Assembly: GCA_043812935.1 (NCBI GenBank)
Contig: JBDRLO010000059.1
Span: 1 to 64,000 of the forward strand
Source: JBDRNE01 sp043812935
Lineage (GTDB): Bacteria > Omnitrophota > Gorgyraeia > Tantalellales > Tantalellaceae
Direction of reading: 5' to 3'
DNA length: 64,000 nucleotides
Both the position numbers and the translations under genes were made by a program. Below are positions 25,327 to 34,879 of this stretch, in pieces. The stretch's first letter is position 1, and each line of letters starts with the position of its first letter. Below the pieces are notes generated by a model. It searched no databases. It saw nothing but the letters and a program-made list of their open reading frames with translations, and was not told the origin of the DNA.

Positions 25327-28132
25327 TATTACTCCTTTCGACAACTACGTTAAAACATCGTTGACATAAATCCGGATAATCTTTATTATCACCAACACTT
25401 TCGCTGAAATTCCAGCATCTTTGGCATTTCTCTCCAAGAGCCCTTTTTACAATAGCTTTTATATTAATAGCCCCTGGAACCATTTCCATTCCTTCTTTAT
25501 CTTTCTCTGAAACAAATACTTGTGAAACTTTAAAAATACTTGCAAATAACGCAAGATTTTCTTTTATAAAATCTTGCGTATCCTGATCTCCTGAATAAAA
25601 CTCAATTGAAGCTTCGAGAGAACTTCCTATCAAATTGTTTTCTCTTTTAAGTTCAAGTAGTTTCATAACCCCGTTTCTAAGTTCCAATATGCGTTCCCAC
25701 TTGGCATCAAGCGTGCTATTCCTGCATTCTGAAAGATCTTCCGGCCAAAAGGCCATATGCACGCTTTTTTCTTTATTTTCAAGTCCTATCACACTCCAAA
25801 CTTCTTCTGTGGTAAACGAAATAATCGGCGCCATGACCCTCACCAAAGTATCCAATATTCTGCTGATAATTGTCTGAACCGAACGTCTTGCCCGAGAATC
25901 TGGAGCATCAACATATAAAACGTCTTTCAATACATCAAGATAAAACGCGCTTACTTCATAAACACAAAAGTTATACACAGCCCGATAAACTTTATAAAAC
26001 TCATATCTGTCATAATGCCCTGCAACTTCTTCAACTAACCCCGAAAGCCTTGATAACATCCATTTATCTATCTCCATCAAATCGTCTGTTTTTACCATAG
26101 TTTGTGAAATATCAAAATCATACAAATTACTTAACAAAAACCTGAATGTGTTCCGTATCTTTCTATACCCATCTGCAAGCCGTTCCAGAATTTCCTGAGA
26201 AAGCTTAATATCCCCGACATAATCACTCGAAGCCACCCATAACCGCAATATATCAGCTCCGTACTTTTTCATAACCTGTGCCGGACTGATTACATTACCA
26301 ATGGACTTTGACATTTTTTTGCCTTCTCCGTCAACCACAAACCCATGAGTAAGCACTTCCTTATATGGCGCTTTTCCTTTTATTCCCATGGCCGTAATAA
26401 GCGCGGACTGAAACCACCCGCGATGCTGATCAGAACCTTCTAAATATAAATCAGCTGGAAACCCTAGCCCTTTCCTGGCCTCAAGCACAGCTTTATGGCT
26501 AACCCCTGAATCAAACCACACATCAAGAATATCATTTTCTTTAATTAATTCGCTGCTCCCGCATTTTATACAAACCGTGTTTTCAGGGCATATTTGTTTT
26601 ACGGATTTTTCAAACCACACATCCGCCCCATTCTCGCGCGTTAAATCAGCAATTTTCCTTATAATAGCTGAATTTGTAAATGTTTCACCGCACGAAGCGC
26701 ACTGAAACGCAGGTATTGGTACCCCCCAATACCTTTGCCTTGAAAGGCACCAATCAGGCCGGGTTGCAACCATCGCGCTTATCCGATCTTTTGCAGCAGA
26801 AGGTATCCATTTAACATCCTTATTTATAACTTCATCCATCTTCTCGCGAAGATCACTATGATCAATCTTCATGAACCATTGTTTTGTTGCTCTAAATATT
26901 ATAGGTTCCTTACAACGCCAGCAATGAGGATATGAATGTTTTATATCTTCCGTTTTAATTAACATATTTTCTCTGCGAAGCTTTTCTATTATATCTCTAT
27001 TTGCCTCAAACACATTTTGCCCGGCGAATTCCCCGGAATCAGCGCTGAATTTTCCCGTAGCTTCAACCGGCATAATAACCGGTAAATTATATTTTTTTCC
27101 GGTAATATAGTCATCCTGCCCATGCCCCGGAGCCGTATGTACACAACCAGTTCCTTCTTCTTTGGTAACATAATCCGCCAGTACAATTGTTGAATCACGA
27201 TCAATAAAAGGATGTTTCGCGATCGGTATTTCTTCAGCAACAACCTTACCCGGCTTTTCTTCCAAAACATGATAATCAACCACTTTAAGCTTCTCCATAA
27301 TACCTTTAACCATATCTTTCGCCATAATCCAGATTTCTTCGCCTGTTTTGACAAAAGAATACTCAAAATCAGGATGGAGAGCTACTGCCGCATTAGCTAA
27401 AAGCGTCCATGGAGTAGTAGTCCATATAACAAAAAAAGTTTTAAATTTTTTCTGCCGGTCTATTTCAACTTGAAATTTTACATATATTGAAGGCGATATT
27501 TTATCTTCATACTCAACTTCAGCTTCAGCTAATGCTGTTTCACAGGTTTTACACCAGTTAACCGGTTTAAGATCTGTATAAATATACCCTTTCTCAAATA
27601 AATCGGCAAAAGCATACAGAATATCCGCTTCATAACCTTTCGTCAAAGTCAGATAAGGATTATCCCATTCACCAAAAATACCGAGCCTTTTAAACTCTTC
27701 AGCTTGAATCTTTACATATTTCATTGCGTAATCATAGGCTTTTTTTCTAAATTTAACCTGGTCAATATCATGTTTTGTAATCTTTAGTTCTTTAAAAAGC
27801 TGATGCTCCACCGGTAACCCATGACAATCCCATCCCGGAACATACGGTGATGAAAAACCTTTCATTGTATAATATTTTATACAAATATCCTTAAGAATTT
27901 TATTAAGCACATGCCCCATATGAATATGGCCGTTTGCATACGGCGGCCCGTCATGAAGAACAAATCTTTTTTGAGAATTTTCCCTTTTTTTCATAATCGC
28001 AGAATAAATATCTTCACTGTTCCACAATTTTAAAATTTCAGGTTCCCTTTGAGGAAGATTCGCTTTCATTGAAAATACCGTACGCGGCAAATTCAAAGTA
28101 TCTTTATATCCTGTTTTATTATTCTGTCCCAT
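25319..28132 (-). CDS. ileS: Isoleucyl-tRNA synthetase
   Basis: A 937-residue class I synthetase of normal bacterial length. Motifs: HIGH variant HMGH in PPYANGHIHMGHVLN (about 67-72), the CP1 editing domain (TTTPWTLLANAA, VHTAPGHGQDDY), KMSKS in KKMSKSIGN (about 607) and a C-terminal zinc cluster CQRCW...CQRC (about 901-927). It heads the ileS-dksA-lspA-lgt gene run. Confidence 0.97.
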   Translation of the reverse strand: MGQNNKTGYKDTLNLPRTVFSMKANLPQREPEILKLWNSEDIYSAIMKKRENSQKRFVLHDGPPYANGHIHMGHVLNKILKDICIKYYTMKGFSSPYVPGWDCHGLPVEHQLFKELKITKHDIDQVKFRKKAYDYAMKYVKIQAEEFKRLGIFGEWDNPYLTLTKGYEADILYAFADLFEKGYIYTDLKPVNWCKTCETALAEAEVEYEDKISPSIYVKFQVEIDRQKKFKTFFVIWTTTPWTLLANAAVALHPDFEYSFVKTGEEIWIMAKDMVKGIMEKLKVVDYHVLEEKPGKVVAEEIPIAKHPFIDRDSTIVLADYVTKEEGTGCVHTAPGHGQDDYITGKKYNLPVIMPVEATGKFSADSGEFAGQNVFEANRDIIEKLRRENMLIKTEDIKHSYPHCWRCKEPIIFRATKQWFMKIDHSDLREKMDEVINKDVKWIPSAAKDRISAMVATRPDWCLSRQRYWGVPIPAFQCASCGETFTNSAIIRKIADLTRENGADVWFEKSVKQICPENTVCIKCGSSELIKENDILDVWFDSGVSHKAVLEARKGLGFPADLYLEGSDQHRGWFQSALITAMGIKGKAPYKEVLTHGFVVDGEGKKMSKSIGNVISPAQVMKKYGADILRLWVASSDYVGDIKLSQEILERLADGYRKIRNTFRFLLSNLYDFDISQTMVKTDDLMEIDKWMLSRLSGLVEEVAGHYDRYEFYKVYRAVYNFCVYEVSAFYLDVLKDVLYVDAPDSRARRSVQTIISRILDTLVRVMAPIISFTTEEVWSVIGLENKEKSVHMAFWPEDLSECRNSTLDAKWERILELRNGVMKLLELKRENNLIGSSLEASIEFYSGDQDTQDFIKENLALFASIFKVSQVFVSEKDKEGMEMVPGAINIKAIVKRALGEKCQRCWNFSESVGDNKDYPDLCQRCFNVVVERSNNG

Positions 28133-28187
28133 AACAATCTGCTTTTATGTCCTTGATTTAAATTTCAATAATTATCAACTGTTTTTC

Positions 28188-29051
28188 TTAAATAACACCA
28201 TCCAAAATAGGCTTTAGTTTCTCAAGTGTTTTTTTCGGAACTGCTTCTTTTCTAGTAACAATTGCATCACGCAGCGCGTTTTTACACATACAATTTCGAA
28301 CCTCTGGTATTTTTGGAATTATGTTATGTAAGATATTTTTAGCTGTTTCAATATTTTTTTTAAGGTTTGCTATGACCATTTCCACTGAAACATTTTCAAT
28401 TTCCGGACCTAGATACCATGAATCATAATCTGTTACCATAGCAATTGTTACATAACAAATACCGGCTTCACGAGCAAGCCGAGCTTCCGGCATATTAGTC
28501 ATACCGATAATATCAACTCCCCAGCTTTTATATAAATATGATTCCGCCTTTGTTGAAAAAGCCGGCCCTTCCATGTTAAGATACGTTCCCCCATCATGCA
28601 TCCTTAAATTCAAATCCGCACTATTATTATAGATGATTTCTTTTAATTCCTGACAAACGGGTTCGGCCAAAGAAACATGCGCGACCATACCTTCGCCGAA
28701 AAAAGTAGTCTGCCTGCCCTGATTTGTCCTGTCAATAAACTGATCCGCTAAAACAATATCTAAAGGGCGAATTTCTTCTTTAAGACTGCCTACAGCGGAA
28801 ATCGATATAATTCTGTCCACTCCCAAAATTTTAAAAGCATAAATATTAGCTCTGTAATTAAGCTCTGACGGAAGAATTGTGTGTTCATGGCCATGCCTTG
28901 GCAAAAACACACATTCCTGCCCGGCAAATGTGCCAAGTACAAATTCATCTGAGGGATCCCCAAACGGAGTCTTTACTTTTTTTCTTTCCCGCGTTTCAAA
29001 GCCTTCAATTGTATAAAGCGCACTTCCGCCTATTATTCCTATTTTTCCCAT
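28188..29051 (-). CDS. mtnP: S-methyl-5'-thioadenosine phosphorylase family protein
   Basis: Cleaves methylthioadenosine with phosphate in the methionine salvage route. The 287-residue protein shows the MTAP/PNP class II motifs IGIIGGSALY, PRHGHEHTILPSELNYRANI, ISAVGSLKEEI and the signature TYLNMEGPAFSTKAES with NMPEA downstream (GMTNMPEARLAREAG). Some close relatives act on methylthioinosine or other purine nucleosides, so the exact substrate is unproven. ATG overlaps the stop of the upstream DUF167 gene (TAATG). Confidence 0.92.
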   Translation of the reverse strand: MGKIGIIGGSALYTIEGFETRERKKVKTPFGDPSDEFVLGTFAGQECVFLPRHGHEHTILPSELNYRANIYAFKILGVDRIISISAVGSLKEEIRPLDIVLADQFIDRTNQGRQTTFFGEGMVAHVSLAEPVCQELKEIIYNNSADLNLRMHDGGTYLNMEGPAFSTKAESYLYKSWGVDIIGMTNMPEARLAREAGICYVTIAMVTDYDSWYLGPEIENVSVEMVIANLKKNIETAKNILHNIIPKIPEVRNCMCKNALRDAIVTRKEAVPKKTLEKLKPILDGVI

Positions 29052-29269
29052 TAAATCTCCACCTCCAATATTTTGTTCCTGCCGGTTAATCCGCTTATTA
29101 TTGCAACATCACGTTTTTTTACCTTGTATTTTTTTGCAACCACGGCAATTACTGCTTTATTAGCTTTGCCTTTTTCAGGTGCCGCTTTAACATGAACTTT
29201 TATAATCCCGTCTTGTTCAATAACTTCTTCGCGTGACGATTTGGGAAACACCTTTATCTTGAGTTTCAT
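29051..29269 (-). CDS. DUF167 / YggU-family protein
   Basis: A 72-residue protein (ATG at 29269) with the family pattern KIKVFPKSSREEVIE, VHVKAAPEKGKANKAVIAVVAK and SGLTGRNKILEVEI. Function of the family is unknown. It is translationally coupled to mtnP through TAATG. Upstream lies a repeat-filled gap, so these two genes may form a short transcription unit. Confidence 0.9.
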   Translation of the reverse strand: MKLKIKVFPKSSREEVIEQDGIIKVHVKAAPEKGKANKAVIAVVAKKYKVKKRDVAIISGLTGRNKILEVEI

Positions 29270-29282
29270 ATATCTTTGTATC

Positions 29283-29341
29283 CCTATGTTTACGTTGCGC
29301 GTTACACGTGGCACTTAGTGCGTTTCACGTACATTAATGTT
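29283..29341. repeat. ACGTG-rich degenerate repeat stretch
   Basis: Repeated CGTTACACGTGGCAC- and GCGTTTCACGT-like words next to the hairpin array. The same word family is seen at 12215-12292, 40055-40086 and 42530-42668. Confidence 0.65.
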
Positions 29342-29343
29342 AC

Positions 29344-29564
29344 GGACAGGCACAGGGGCCTGTCCCTACGGTTTACTTCCCGGATTTTTCAATTACGGAC
29401 AGGCACAGGGGCCTGTCTCTACGGTTTTACTTCCCGGATTTTTCAATTATGGACAGGCACGGGGGCCTGTCCCTACGGTTTTACTTTCCGGATTTTTCAA
29501 TTACGGACAGGCACGGGGGCCTGTCCCTACGGTTTTCATTAGGGCGGGGAAACCCCGCCCCTAC
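29344..29564. repeat. Array of four GGACAGGC hairpin repeats plus a GC-rich hairpin
   Basis: Four copies of a 53-54 bp unit start at 29344, 29397, 29451 and 29505. Each holds the stem GGACAGGC...GCCTGTCC followed by CTACGG and a conserved TTACTTCCCGGATTTTTCAA spacer. A GGGCGGGG/CCCCGCCC hairpin closes the array at 29542-29564, and CCGGTTAG-like units follow to 29613. Single copies of the same stem occur at four other loci in the window. The region codes for nothing convincing. Confidence 0.92.
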
Positions 29565-29599
29565 GCCGATCCACTCGACATAACCGGCTAACTGACTGA

Positions 29600-29899
29600 C
29601 TAACCGGCTAACCGATACGCAATCTGATATATAACATTCACAATAAAACTTTTTAAAAGGCTTAACACTAAAAAAGCAAGTATCGGAGAAAAATCCATAG
29701 CCCCCACGCGCAAAGGAAGCGCACGAAAAGGAGCCAAAATTGGATCCGTAATCTTGTAAATTATTCTCACAATCTCGTTATATGGATCCGCTCCAACCCA
29801 TGAAATAATAATCCGGATAATTAAAACAAAATACAAAATGTTAAATACAAGAGACACCAAAAGACCGATACTTTTCAATAATTCCCCAAGTATAAACAT
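29600..29899 (-). CDS. YggT-family membrane protein
   Basis: A 99-residue protein with two hydrophobic segments (about 5-30 and 65-90) and the YggT pattern IISWVGADPYN...YKITDPILAPFRALP and FSPILAFLVL. The family is widespread near division genes and proC and is linked with septum-associated or osmotic functions, but its activity is unknown. It starts 1 base after the proC stop. Confidence 0.9.
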   Translation of the reverse strand: MFILGELLKSIGLLVSLVFNILYFVLIIRIIISWVGADPYNEIVRIIYKITDPILAPFRALPLRVGAMDFSPILAFLVLSLLKSFIVNVIYQIAYRLAG

Positions 29900-29900
29900 A

Positions 29901-30701
29901 CTACCCCCCTGACAATTCTTCCGAACGCTGTTTCGCTTTTAAAATAGCAGTTTTTATAATACTTTTCATTTTATTTTCAGTAAAAACAGACAAAGCCGCT
30001 TCTGTGGTTCCACCTTTAGAAGAAACCATTTTTATCAAATCTTCCGGCAGAAAATCCGTGTTTTTCATAAAAACAGACGATCCGTATAAAGTTTGCGTCA
30101 CTAATCTTCTTACCATAAACTCTTCAAGACCTAACGCGCACCCGGCTTCAATCATAGCTTCTGCTAAATAAAACAAATATGCCGGCCCGCTTCCGGAAAG
30201 AGCGGTAATACTATCCATCAAGCTTTCATCAATTTCCTGAACTTCACCAATACCAAAAAAAATATTCTTTATTTCATCCGCATTTTTCACTCTTTCATTA
30301 AAAGAAATACACGTCATTCCCTCTAACTCAAATGAAGCCATATTCGGCATAGCTCTAACTACAGGAATTTGCCTTCCAATTTTATCCAATATAGTTTTAA
30401 TTCTAATACCGGCTGCAATAGACACTATGGTTTGATTCTTAATATTTTCAGATATTTGTTTAAGCACAGGATCAAAATCCTGCGGTTTTACCGCAATAAT
30501 GATAGTATTTGACTCTTGTATTAATGATAACAGCTCTTTATCCTCGCAATTGGTTTCTCTCGATAAATTTTCCGACTTTTTCTTGTCTTTATCATTCAAG
30601 AAGACAAACTCCGGGTTAATAATTTTTCGCGCAATAATACTCCTTACAATCGCGCCGCCCATATTTCCGCATCCAATAACACCAAGTTTATATAAACTCA
30701 T
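29901..30701 (-). CDS. proC: Pyrroline-5-carboxylate reductase
   Basis: Last step of proline synthesis, NAD(P)H-dependent. 266 residues, with the Rossmann start GVIGCGNMGGAIVRS, IIAVKPQDFD, the signature SGSGPAYLFYLAEAMIEAGCALGL and the C-terminal VSSKGGTTEAAL. Normal length for the family. Confidence 0.96.
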   Translation of the reverse strand: MSLYKLGVIGCGNMGGAIVRSIIARKIINPEFVFLNDKDKKKSENLSRETNCEDKELLSLIQESNTIIIAVKPQDFDPVLKQISENIKNQTIVSIAAGIRIKTILDKIGRQIPVVRAMPNMASFELEGMTCISFNERVKNADEIKNIFFGIGEVQEIDESLMDSITALSGSGPAYLFYLAEAMIEAGCALGLEEFMVRRLVTQTLYGSSVFMKNTDFLPEDLIKMVSSKGGTTEAALSVFTENKMKSIIKTAILKAKQRSEELSGG

Positions 30702-30741
30702 CTCTCTATTCCTCTGTTTTACGTTTTAATAGATGGTTAAA

Positions 30742-30768
30742 AGTATCATAATTTGCTCCTGATGTCAA
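30742..30768 (-). promoter_or_regulatory. Weak candidate promoter before proC
   Basis: Minus strand TTGACA (30763-30768) with GATACT (30742-30747) 15 bp away, a short spacer. The 30702-30901 gap otherwise shows no gene, and in particular no ftsZ. Confidence 0.3.
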
Positions 30769-30901
30769 TGTTACACCAGGATTTTCTACTCAGCCCCCAA
30801 AAGAAAATATAGTCAATCTCAAAGTTGATTATAATATGAAGAACTAATAATATAATAATTAATGTAAATGTTATAAGAATGGACAATTGAATCGTTTGCA
30901 G

Positions 30902-31954
30902 TTAAAAATAGCGGTCAATAAAACGTACTATATTGTTAATATTGGTTTTAATAAAATTAGTATTACCACGGCGCCAAGCGTTTTCGTTTTCAAGATAGTC
31001 CAAAATCCCAAGACTCCCGGTGTAAACTGCCCTTTCGGGAGGTAATTCTTCAAAAGGCCTGACATGGCAAATTCCGGGAAAAACCGGTAATTTAAAAAAC
31101 TTCTCCGAGAAATCTATTAAGTCATCCATGAAATTGCCTTCTCCCAGGACAATAATCTTCTCATATTTTTCCCATTCTTTTAATTTAGTAATCTCAGAGC
31201 AAAAACTCTCTAATTTATATTTCTCAACTTCGTTGGCTTGGGAATAAAAATCATTTGCGCCCATTGGAAAAACAATACATTCATTTAATATCCCACGATA
31301 AAAAACCATAACTTCCGTCGAATTTTCACAAATGTTTAAAAAAGCAACCGTCAGAACTTTATCTTCATCTTTTAAAATCCTATATGCTGAAGCAAGCCCT
31401 GAAAAAACAAAACCAGCGGGAACAAACCCGGCTTGAGCAATACACTTCGACATATTTCTCAAAACCGAGGAATTGATGGTCAAAATATTTACGTCAACCC
31501 CAAGTTTTACACCTTCCAGGTTTAATGGGTTTCTTATGCCTCTTTCATCATCAATATAAAAATCCTTAACAATTTTATGCAAAGGTTCTTTATCTAAACC
31601 TATTTTTACCGTTGCCCCTATTTCTACACAACGTTTAACATCTGATTCTGTGACCTCTCTTCCATATTTTGAAAGTAAAACAACACCTGAAGAAGGCATA
31701 ATATTTACAGATTCAGAACTTATCGTTGCATATACATTCTGAATATGCTTACCGGTCTTACGCATTAATTTATCTAAAACCGCTGCAATTGAATTAGAGG
31801 CTTCTGCTGCATCCGTAACCATCCCTTTTTTAAAACCTTTACATCTTAACCTGCAAAAACCTTCTAACACACATGATCCGGGGGAACGCCATCTCGACGC
31901 AACCGCACTGATTTCATCCGCCTTTGTATCAATTGCCGCAAAATATTTATTCAT
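30902..31954 (-). CDS. ftsA: Degenerate FtsA-like division protein
   Basis: FtsA tethers FtsZ to the membrane. This 350-residue protein lies directly after ftsQ and shows FtsA layout: an N-terminal actin subdomain, a 1C/SHS2 region (about 75-160, YATISSESVNIM, GVVLLSKYGREVTESDVKRC) and a possible amphipathic C-terminal helix (NNIVRFIDRYF). The phosphate-binding loop that normally reads D-x-G-G-G-T-T is FLNICENSTEV here, and the first loop is also altered, so ATP binding may be lost. It is about 60 residues shorter than usual. Position supports the identity more than sequence does. Confidence 0.7.
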   Translation of the reverse strand: MNKYFAAIDTKADEISAVASRWRSPGSCVLEGFCRLRCKGFKKGMVTDAAEASNSIAAVLDKLMRKTGKHIQNVYATISSESVNIMPSSGVVLLSKYGREVTESDVKRCVEIGATVKIGLDKEPLHKIVKDFYIDDERGIRNPLNLEGVKLGVDVNILTINSSVLRNMSKCIAQAGFVPAGFVFSGLASAYRILKDEDKVLTVAFLNICENSTEVMVFYRGILNECIVFPMGANDFYSQANEVEKYKLESFCSEITKLKEWEKYEKIIVLGEGNFMDDLIDFSEKFFKLPVFPGICHVRPFEELPPERAVYTGSLGILDYLENENAWRRGNTNFIKTNINNIVRFIDRYF

Positions 31955-32025
31955 AATCCAACCTATTCATCAACCATTACAGCAAATTACGAAAACATCA
32001 CAGCCTGTTTATACGTATACAGACA

Positions 32026-32820
32026 CTATTTAAAAGAAATAACCGCATCTTCAAACCTGAGATCTATATATCTCAAATCCTGTACATTCATATTCGGATC
32101 ATTTAATATCTCTTTTAATGCGTTAATTTTACGTGCAAAATTATTTTTCCCGATTTTTACTTCTACATCCGCAATACTCAATACAACATTATTACGATCA
32201 GAAACATCAACAAAATCTATATTATTTGTTTCCAGTCCCATCTCTCGGTCTAATCCTCGAAGCAAAAGTAACGCCCTGCTCAAAACTTTACTATCTATCT
32301 TTTCTCCCTTTTTCGGCATGTTAAGAAAAAATTTCAAACCTTTTATTATTATCACATTTTCGGGATTTTCACCGACAGCAAGCACAACTCCTTCTTCATC
32401 AATAACAATATCTCCAAAATCAATTTTCGCGATTGGCACTCTGCTAACAACATTAAGTTCTATTATATTGGGGAAAATTTTCCGCACTTCAACTTCTTTA
32501 AACTGCGGAAAATTATTTTTTATAAATATTTCTGCCTGGTTTAAATTAATTGTAAAAATATTGCGGCCTAAATATAATTCGTTAAGTCTATTTGCATCAA
32601 GCTCAAAAACATTATCCTCATTTTTATTTACAGAAATTTCTTTTACCTTAAAAATTTCGTTATTACAAAAATAGTTGCGGATAATAAAACAAGTACCTAT
32701 TAACAAACCCGCAATAACTGCCGTAATCAATATAATTTTACCTAAAAATTTTTTTTCATCAATAAAGTTTTCAGAATAAACTTTCTTTCGCGTCCCCTTT
32801 GAAACACCTCTTCTTGCCAC
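32026..32820 (-). CDS. ftsQ: Cell division protein FtsQ / POTRA-domain protein
   Basis: 264 residues: a basic cytoplasmic tail, one membrane segment (about 28-50), a POTRA domain (about 56-130, FKVKEISVNKN...LYLGRNIFTINL) and a beta domain (VVSRVPIAKIDFGD, VIDEEGVVL, YIDLRFEDAVISF). Links early and late divisome proteins. Lies between ddl and ftsA-like. Confidence 0.92.
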   Translation of the reverse strand: MARRGVSKGTRKKVYSENFIDEKKFLGKIILITAVIAGLLIGTCFIIRNYFCNNEIFKVKEISVNKNEDNVFELDANRLNELYLGRNIFTINLNQAEIFIKNNFPQFKEVEVRKIFPNIIELNVVSRVPIAKIDFGDIVIDEEGVVLAVGENPENVIIIKGLKFFLNMPKKGEKIDSKVLSRALLLLRGLDREMGLETNNIDFVDVSDRNNVVLSIADVEVKIGKNNFARKINALKEILNDPNMNVQDLRYIDLRFEDAVISFK

Positions 32821-32867
32821 TATCCCTCCTTACTTATGGTTAGCCCTTACACCCATTAGCCGGTTGG

Positions 32868-33848
32868 CTACATAATTCTTCTATTTGCTTCTGCATAATT
32901 TTTTTGTTCAAAAACAGAATTTTTTTCACCTAATGCTCCAATAAGCATATTAGCACATAAACTAAAAAAATCCAAACCCGCTTCTTTTGCGGCAAGCGGT
33001 AATAAACTTCTTTGCGTAAGACCGGGAATCGTATTTACTTCTAAAACAAAGATTTTTTCGTCCTCAGATAAGATTAAATCTACCCTTGAAAAATGACGGC
33101 AGCCAAGAATTTCATGGGCTTTAACCGCGGTTTCTTTCACCCTTCGCGTACATTCAGCAGATAACTCAGCAGGAACAAGATATCGGGTTTCATTTGATTT
33201 ATATTTCGCGTTAAAATCATATATACCGTTTGCGGCAATCACTTCAACCACGGGTAGAGCTCTATCATTTAAAATACCAACAGTCAATTCTCTGCCGGAA
33301 ATGAATTGTTCCAGCATTATCTCTTTTCCGAATTGAAACGCATTTTTTATTGAATCGCGAAAACTATCCTGCGACGAAACAATAGAAACACCGACACTGG
33401 ATCCTTCATTCCGCGGTTTAATAACACAGGGATATTCTATGTTCAACGTTAAAACGTCATCAGTTTCGTTAACAAGAATATGTTCCGGTACAACTAAACC
33501 AATTTCTTTGAATTTGTTTTTGGAAGTTATTTTATCCAGCGCAAGTGCCGAAGCTTCCGGACCTGAACCCGTATATGGAATCCTCCTATTCTCAAATAAC
33601 CGCTGTATTACTCCGTCTTCTCCAAGCTTTCCATGTAAAGCAATAAATGCAACGTCAATATCAATACCAGCTATTAATACTTCCAAGCTATCTTCTTCTA
33701 CGTTAAAAAATTCACAATCCAAACCAGACGCTTTTAAAACATCAAAAACCGCTGTTCCGCTTTTAAGGCTGATTTCACTTTCGCTTGAATTACCGCCGGC
33801 AAAAATACCTATTTTATTTGGTTTAATAATATCAAATAGTTCTGTCAT
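32868..33848 (-). CDS. ddl: D-alanine--D-alanine ligase
   Basis: ATP-grasp enzyme making D-Ala-D-Ala for the peptidoglycan stem. 326 residues with the motifs FIALHGKLGEDGVIQ, PYTGSGPEASALALDK, KPRNEGSSVGVS, and the metal-binding FVLEVNTIPGLT. It fills its usual place between murB and ftsQ. Confidence 0.95.
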   Translation of the reverse strand: MTELFDIIKPNKIGIFAGGNSSESEISLKSGTAVFDVLKASGLDCEFFNVEEDSLEVLIAGIDIDVAFIALHGKLGEDGVIQRLFENRRIPYTGSGPEASALALDKITSKNKFKEIGLVVPEHILVNETDDVLTLNIEYPCVIKPRNEGSSVGVSIVSSQDSFRDSIKNAFQFGKEIMLEQFISGRELTVGILNDRALPVVEVIAANGIYDFNAKYKSNETRYLVPAELSAECTRRVKETAVKAHEILGCRHFSRVDLILSEDEKIFVLEVNTIPGLTQRSLLPLAAKEAGLDFFSLCANMLIGALGEKNSVFEQKNYAEANRRIM

Positions 33849-33933
33849 AGAATCTCCACCTTTATAAATTTTCTATTTATTTTCCAAAAATTTTTTTGCT
33901 CAAGACCGTTAAGATAATCCAGTTACTCTACCT

Positions 33934-34848
33934 TCACAATATTTCAATTTCAGGTTCAAGCGTAACTGAAAACTTTTTTTCTATGTCATATTTCACGTTC
34001 TGTATAAGGTTACTAATATCAGAGGCCGTTGCCTGTCCGGTATTTATAATAAAATTCGCATGTTTTTCAGATATCTTCGCGTTTCCGCACTGAAACCCCT
34101 TTTTACCGGCTTTATCTATAAGCTGTCCGCTAGTATACTTACTTGCCAGCGGATTCTTGAAAATACACCCTAATGTTTTGGCACCAAGCGGCTGTGTCCG
34201 CATTTTTAGTGAAAAATACTCTTTCATTTTGTTTTTAATTTCTAAAACAGGCGCTTTTTTAAAATCAAAGTCCGCCTGCACAATTATATCCTGTTTTTTA
34301 AAAGAAGAATACCGGTACCCAAAATCTATTTCTTCTTTTTTCAACCACTCAAACTTCCCGCGGCTATTAAGTATTAAAACTTTCAACAGATTCTCCGAAA
34401 TGGCGCTTATATGCGAAGCATTAATTTTAAGCGCGCCGCCGATTGTAGCAGGTATTCCGACCAGCCCCTCTAATCCGGATAAACCGTTCAAACAGGAATG
34501 CGCTATAAGCCTCCTCAAATGCGTTCCGGCACCTGCCCTAACAACAGATTTTTTTATCCTGATACATTCAAAGAAATCTCCCTCCAATTTCAACACAACC
34601 GTGTCAATTCCCTTATCCGAAATCAATATATTACTGCCGTTACCAATAACCATAACCGGAACGTTAACAGAATCTAAAAACAACTTTATTCTCTGCAAAG
34701 TTTTCACATCTACCGGCGTACACCAAGCCGCGGCTTTACCACCAACACCAATTGTATTGCAGGTTGAAAGCGGAAAATCAAATAAAACACGGCCTCCACC
34801 GGATTCACATATATTTTTTAATTCTTTCTTAATTTTAGTATTCAGCAT
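33934..34848 (-). CDS. murB: UDP-N-acetylenolpyruvoylglucosamine reductase MurB
   Basis: FAD-dependent reduction to UDP-MurNAc. I use the ATG at 34848 (304 residues, normal length); the longer frame begins with TTG at 34914 inside murC and adds residues outside the family. Motifs: TIGVGG, VIGNGSNILIS, GLEGLVGIPATIGGALKIN, FGYRYSSFK and LGCIFKNP. The last has Cys where many MurB proteins have the catalytic Ser; Cys versions are known. Confidence 0.93.
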   Translation of the reverse strand: MLNTKIKKELKNICESGGGRVLFDFPLSTCNTIGVGGKAAAWCTPVDVKTLQRIKLFLDSVNVPVMVIGNGSNILISDKGIDTVVLKLEGDFFECIRIKKSVVRAGAGTHLRRLIAHSCLNGLSGLEGLVGIPATIGGALKINASHISAISENLLKVLILNSRGKFEWLKKEEIDFGYRYSSFKKQDIIVQADFDFKKAPVLEIKNKMKEYFSLKMRTQPLGAKTLGCIFKNPLASKYTSGQLIDKAGKKGFQCGNAKISEKHANFIINTGQATASDISNLIQNVKYDIEKKFSVTLEPEIEIL

Positions 34849-34879
34849 TTGACCGCCGCTTATTACCGCGTTATTCTCA

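Noticed and set aside
29344..29536. Four regular units resembling a CRISPR array
   Set aside because: Both repeat and spacer parts are conserved among units and there are no cas genes.
29276..29591. + strand frames with repeated RTGTGACPYG-like peptides
   Set aside because: They are made entirely of the hairpin repeat array and have no start signal or family.
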